From positions 348 to 6,419 of the forward strand of contig DQDL01000029.1 of the NCBI GenBank assembly GCA_003533405.1: DNA of 6,072 nucleotides, given 5' to 3'. A program made the translations under genes and the position numbers. The first letter of the stretch is position 1, and each line of letters opens with the position of its first letter. Under the pieces are notes generated by a model. The model saw nothing but the letters and a program-made list of their open reading frames with translations. It was not told where the DNA came from and made no database searches. This document shows positions 4,708 to 6,072 of the stretch, piece after piece. This DNA is from Clostridiales bacterium. GTDB lineage: Bacteria > Bacillota > Clostridia > Oscillospirales > Oscillospiraceae.

Positions 4708-5907
4708 TCAGTTATTAAGCTCAAAAAACGCCTTTACGGTGTTTATAAACTTCATGACCAGCTTGCCGTCGTCAAGCTCACATCGGTAAATATCGCCGCC
4801 GTCCTGTACTTCAAGATATTTGCCCGGCTTAAACGGAAGCGTCGGGAGCTTCGTCGTGGGTATCGTCATGTCGACGCTGCTGCCGTTTATGACGCCCTCG
4901 ATCTTAAACGCCGTTTTGCCGAGCGTGAGCTTTCCCAGGCCGACCCATGTGAATTTATGCCTGTCGTAGTCGAGCATGTATATCCTCGTTTTGGCACTCA
5001 GGGTATACTCGGGGTGCTCTTTTAGCATGTCTCTGTGCCGCTCGTAAATGAGCTTGCTCCAATCGGAGACATAGCGAAGCTCCTCGCCCTCGCCAATGAG
5101 ATGCAGAAAGCCGTACTCGTCGCTGCGCTCGGCAAAGCCGCAGTCGGTGCAATAGATCACATTGCCGTCCTTGACCTTGACGGTAAACTCCTTCCCGCAG
5201 TTCGGGCAGGCGTACAGCACCTTTTCAAGTCCCTCGATGTTATCGTTGTTGCTGTATTTTGAGCGGATGCCCTCCTGCTCACGGTAAGCGTCAAAAAGTA
5301 TCGCCCCATCGGTGCGCTCCTTAATTTCGCCGACGCTGAGCTTTTTAAGCTCTGCCCTGTCAAAGAGCTTGTATATATCCATATAAGTTCTGCCGGGTCT
5401 AAAGCCCTTTGTCCACTTGGGCATGGTGAAATATGTCCCGCTTGCACGGGCAACATACACATCGGCATCCAGCCACTTCAGAAACTTATAGGTCGCCTGC
5501 GGGATAGGCGTCGAGATGCCGTCCTCGCACATGAGCCCCGCCGGATAGATGACCAGCGACTCGCCGTTTTCGATAACGGCCTTAATGCGCCGCATATCGC
5601 TCACCGTGGTCTGGAACTGCTGCTTCGGGATCACCCCGAGCTTGCGCAGGATGCCGGTTATGGGCAGCGAATTATAAAAGGAGTTGCTGATAACAAAGGT
5701 CAGCGGCCTTTTCGTTGCACCGATGAGTCCGGCAAAGTCATACGCCGCCTGATGATTGGCGATGACGACATAGGGGCCTTGGGCGTTCCTTATCTCGTTT
5801 CGTATATATTTTCTTTTAAAAACCGTTGCCGCAAAGCCCGCCGCAACGAGCTGAGCCGCTCTGTAAAGCAGCATATGCGGCCTTATATATTTCTCACTGT
5901 TCAACAC
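4708..5907 (-). CDS. PlsC-like lysophospholipid acyltransferase with zinc ribbon and C-terminal beta-rich domain
   Basis: With a GTG start at 5907 the protein has 399 residues. Residues about 12-210 are a lysophosphatidic-acid-acyltransferase (PlsC/LPLAT) domain: catalytic HX4D is H52 to D57 in ANHQAAYD, a substrate-site region lies near 71-93 (up to KLGVIPK), and the third block is SLVIYPAGL (117-125). A glutamate usually follows the proline of that block; here it is alanine. Residues 230-260 form a zinc ribbon (CPNC at 234-237 and CTDC at 253-256). Residues about 300-399 look beta-rich (KFTWVGLGKLTLGKTAFKIEG and beyond), perhaps PH/GRAM-like. The N-terminal hydrophobic stretch (13-30) should hold it at the cytoplasmic membrane face, transferring acyl groups to a lysophospholipid or glycerophosphate acceptor. 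The start is uncertain: the open frame extends to 6042 but crosses a terminator and promoter, so it must start downstream of about 5923. Candidates are GTG 5907, TTG 5904 and ATG 5874 (AAGG 6 bases upstream). I favour 5907 because EKYIRPH looks like part of the family's N-terminus. Confidence 0.88.
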   Translation of the reverse strand: MLNSEKYIRPHMLLYRAAQLVAAGFAATVFKRKYIRNEIRNAQGPYVVIANHQAAYDFAGLIGATKRPLTFVISNSFYNSLPITGILRKLGVIPKQQFQTTVSDMRRIKAVIENGESLVIYPAGLMCEDGISTPIPQATYKFLKWLDADVYVARASGTYFTMPKWTKGFRPGRTYMDIYKLFDRAELKKLSVGEIKERTDGAILFDAYREQEGIRSKYSNNDNIEGLEKVLYACPNCGKEFTVKVKDGNVIYCTDCGFAERSDEYGFLHLIGEGEELRYVSDWSKLIYERHRDMLKEHPEYTLSAKTRIYMLDYDRHKFTWVGLGKLTLGKTAFKIEGVINGSSVDMTIPTTKLPTLPFKPGKYLEVQDGGDIYRCELDDGKLVMKFINTVKAFFELNN

Positions 5908-5929
5908 CTGCACCACACTTCCAATGAGA

Positions 5930-5958
5930 ATAATATCATATCCTCGCCAATTCTTCAA
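5930..5958 (-). promoter_or_regulatory. Sigma-A-type promoter of the acyltransferase / Nudix / small membrane protein unit
   Basis: On the minus strand, TTGAAG (5953-5958) is followed after exactly 17 bases by TATTAT (5930-5935), with TG one base before the -10 (extended -10). A run of seven A on that strand (5959-5965) directly upstream resembles an UP element. Transcription should begin near 5923, which places the favoured GTG about 16 bases into the transcript and the alternative ATG about 50 bases in. Confidence 0.8.
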
Positions 5959-5969
5959 TTTTTTTATGC

Positions 5970-6001
5970 AAAAAGCGGTCGGAAAATTCCGACCGCTTTT
6001 T
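5970..6001. terminator. Strong intrinsic terminator, symmetric
   Basis: A perfect 15-base inverted repeat (5970-5984 and 5987-6001) has a GC-rich core GCGGTCGG, and A/T runs on both outer sides give a U tract in either direction. It lies only 11 bases upstream of the acyltransferase -35 box. Since no plus-strand gene ends nearby, it most likely ends a minus-strand gene entering from the right of the window. Confidence 0.88.
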
Positions 6002-6071
6002 AGCCTGTCAAACAACTGGGCAAAAAAGGTGCAGCAGAGCAAAATTCAATACGCAGCAGGGGGAGTGTGAG
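6000..6071 (-). other. Possible 3' end of an unidentified minus-strand gene at the right edge
   Basis: One minus-strand frame is open from the window edge to a TAA at 6000-6002, whose A's merge into the terminator hairpin, a common arrangement for a last gene. Its 23 codons read LTLPLLRIEFCSAAPFLPSC and three more residues, which I do not recognise. The other two minus-strand frames stop within this stretch or run into the acyltransferase frame. It may equally be a 3' untranslated region or the leader of a plus-strand gene further right (the edge sequence GGGGGAGTGTGAGG is purine rich). Confidence 0.2.
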
Positions 6072-6072
6072 G

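Noticed and set aside
4368..4789. Plus-strand frames of 116 and 136 codons opposite the Nudix gene.
   Set aside because: They are antisense to an intact Nudix box, have no ribosome binding site I trust and no recognisable features.
5908..6042. N-terminal extension of the acyltransferase frame up to an ATG at 6042.
   Set aside because: It would cross a perfect 15-base terminator hairpin and the promoter at 5930-5958, and its residues do not resemble the acyltransferase family.

Overview
The window looks like chromosomal DNA from a Gram-positive anaerobe of the Clostridia (Bacillota). A member of the Oscillospirales or a related gut lineage is my best guess. The evidence is strong GGAGG-type ribosome binding sites, GTG starts, compact sigma-A promoters with extended -10 boxes, U-tract hairpin terminators, and protein families (DUF5058, a TrpXYZ-type ABC ATPase, a Nudix protein with a WEFVGGKVE box) typical of that class. 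The placement is inferred from gene content and not from any marker gene. I see no mobile element, CRISPR array, tRNA or rRNA.

Layout. Positions 1-177 hold the 3' end of a plus-strand ABC transporter ATPase. It converges on a minus-strand operon, and the two share a bidirectional terminator (about 192-226). That operon, read right to left from a well-formed promoter at 3155-3183, encodes a DUF5058-family membrane protein (2360-3124), a second small polytopic membrane protein (1653-2345) and a membrane-anchored M20 metallopeptidase (226-1656). The three genes are tightly coupled: a stop codon is fused to a Shine-Dalgarno at the first junction and there is an ATGA overlap at the second. Upstream lies a class I SAM-dependent methyltransferase (3181-3957). 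Further right is another minus-strand unit, driven by a strong promoter at 5930-5958. It encodes a PlsC-like acyltransferase fused to a zinc ribbon and a C-terminal beta-rich domain (4708-5907), a MutT-like Nudix hydrolase (4271-4675) and an 84-residue membrane protein (4016-4270), followed by a hairpin at 3982-4005. A strong terminator at 5970-6001 separates this unit from whatever lies to the right.

How the genes may work together. The most interesting unit is the operon of two membrane proteins plus M20 peptidase. The peptidase has all metal and catalytic residues of the carboxypeptidase S / PM20D1 / aminoacylase-like M20 group and an N-terminal membrane anchor. The two membrane proteins are of similar size and topology and look like partners, perhaps a two-subunit transporter. 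A plausible but unproven reading is a system that hydrolyses an N-acyl amino acid or small peptide at the membrane and moves the substrate or product. The acyltransferase/Nudix/small membrane protein unit looks like lipid synthesis plus nucleotide clean-up, with no obvious functional link beyond co-transcription.

No stretch over 300 bases lacks a gene. The long open frames antisense to the minus-strand genes are shadows and are not annotated.
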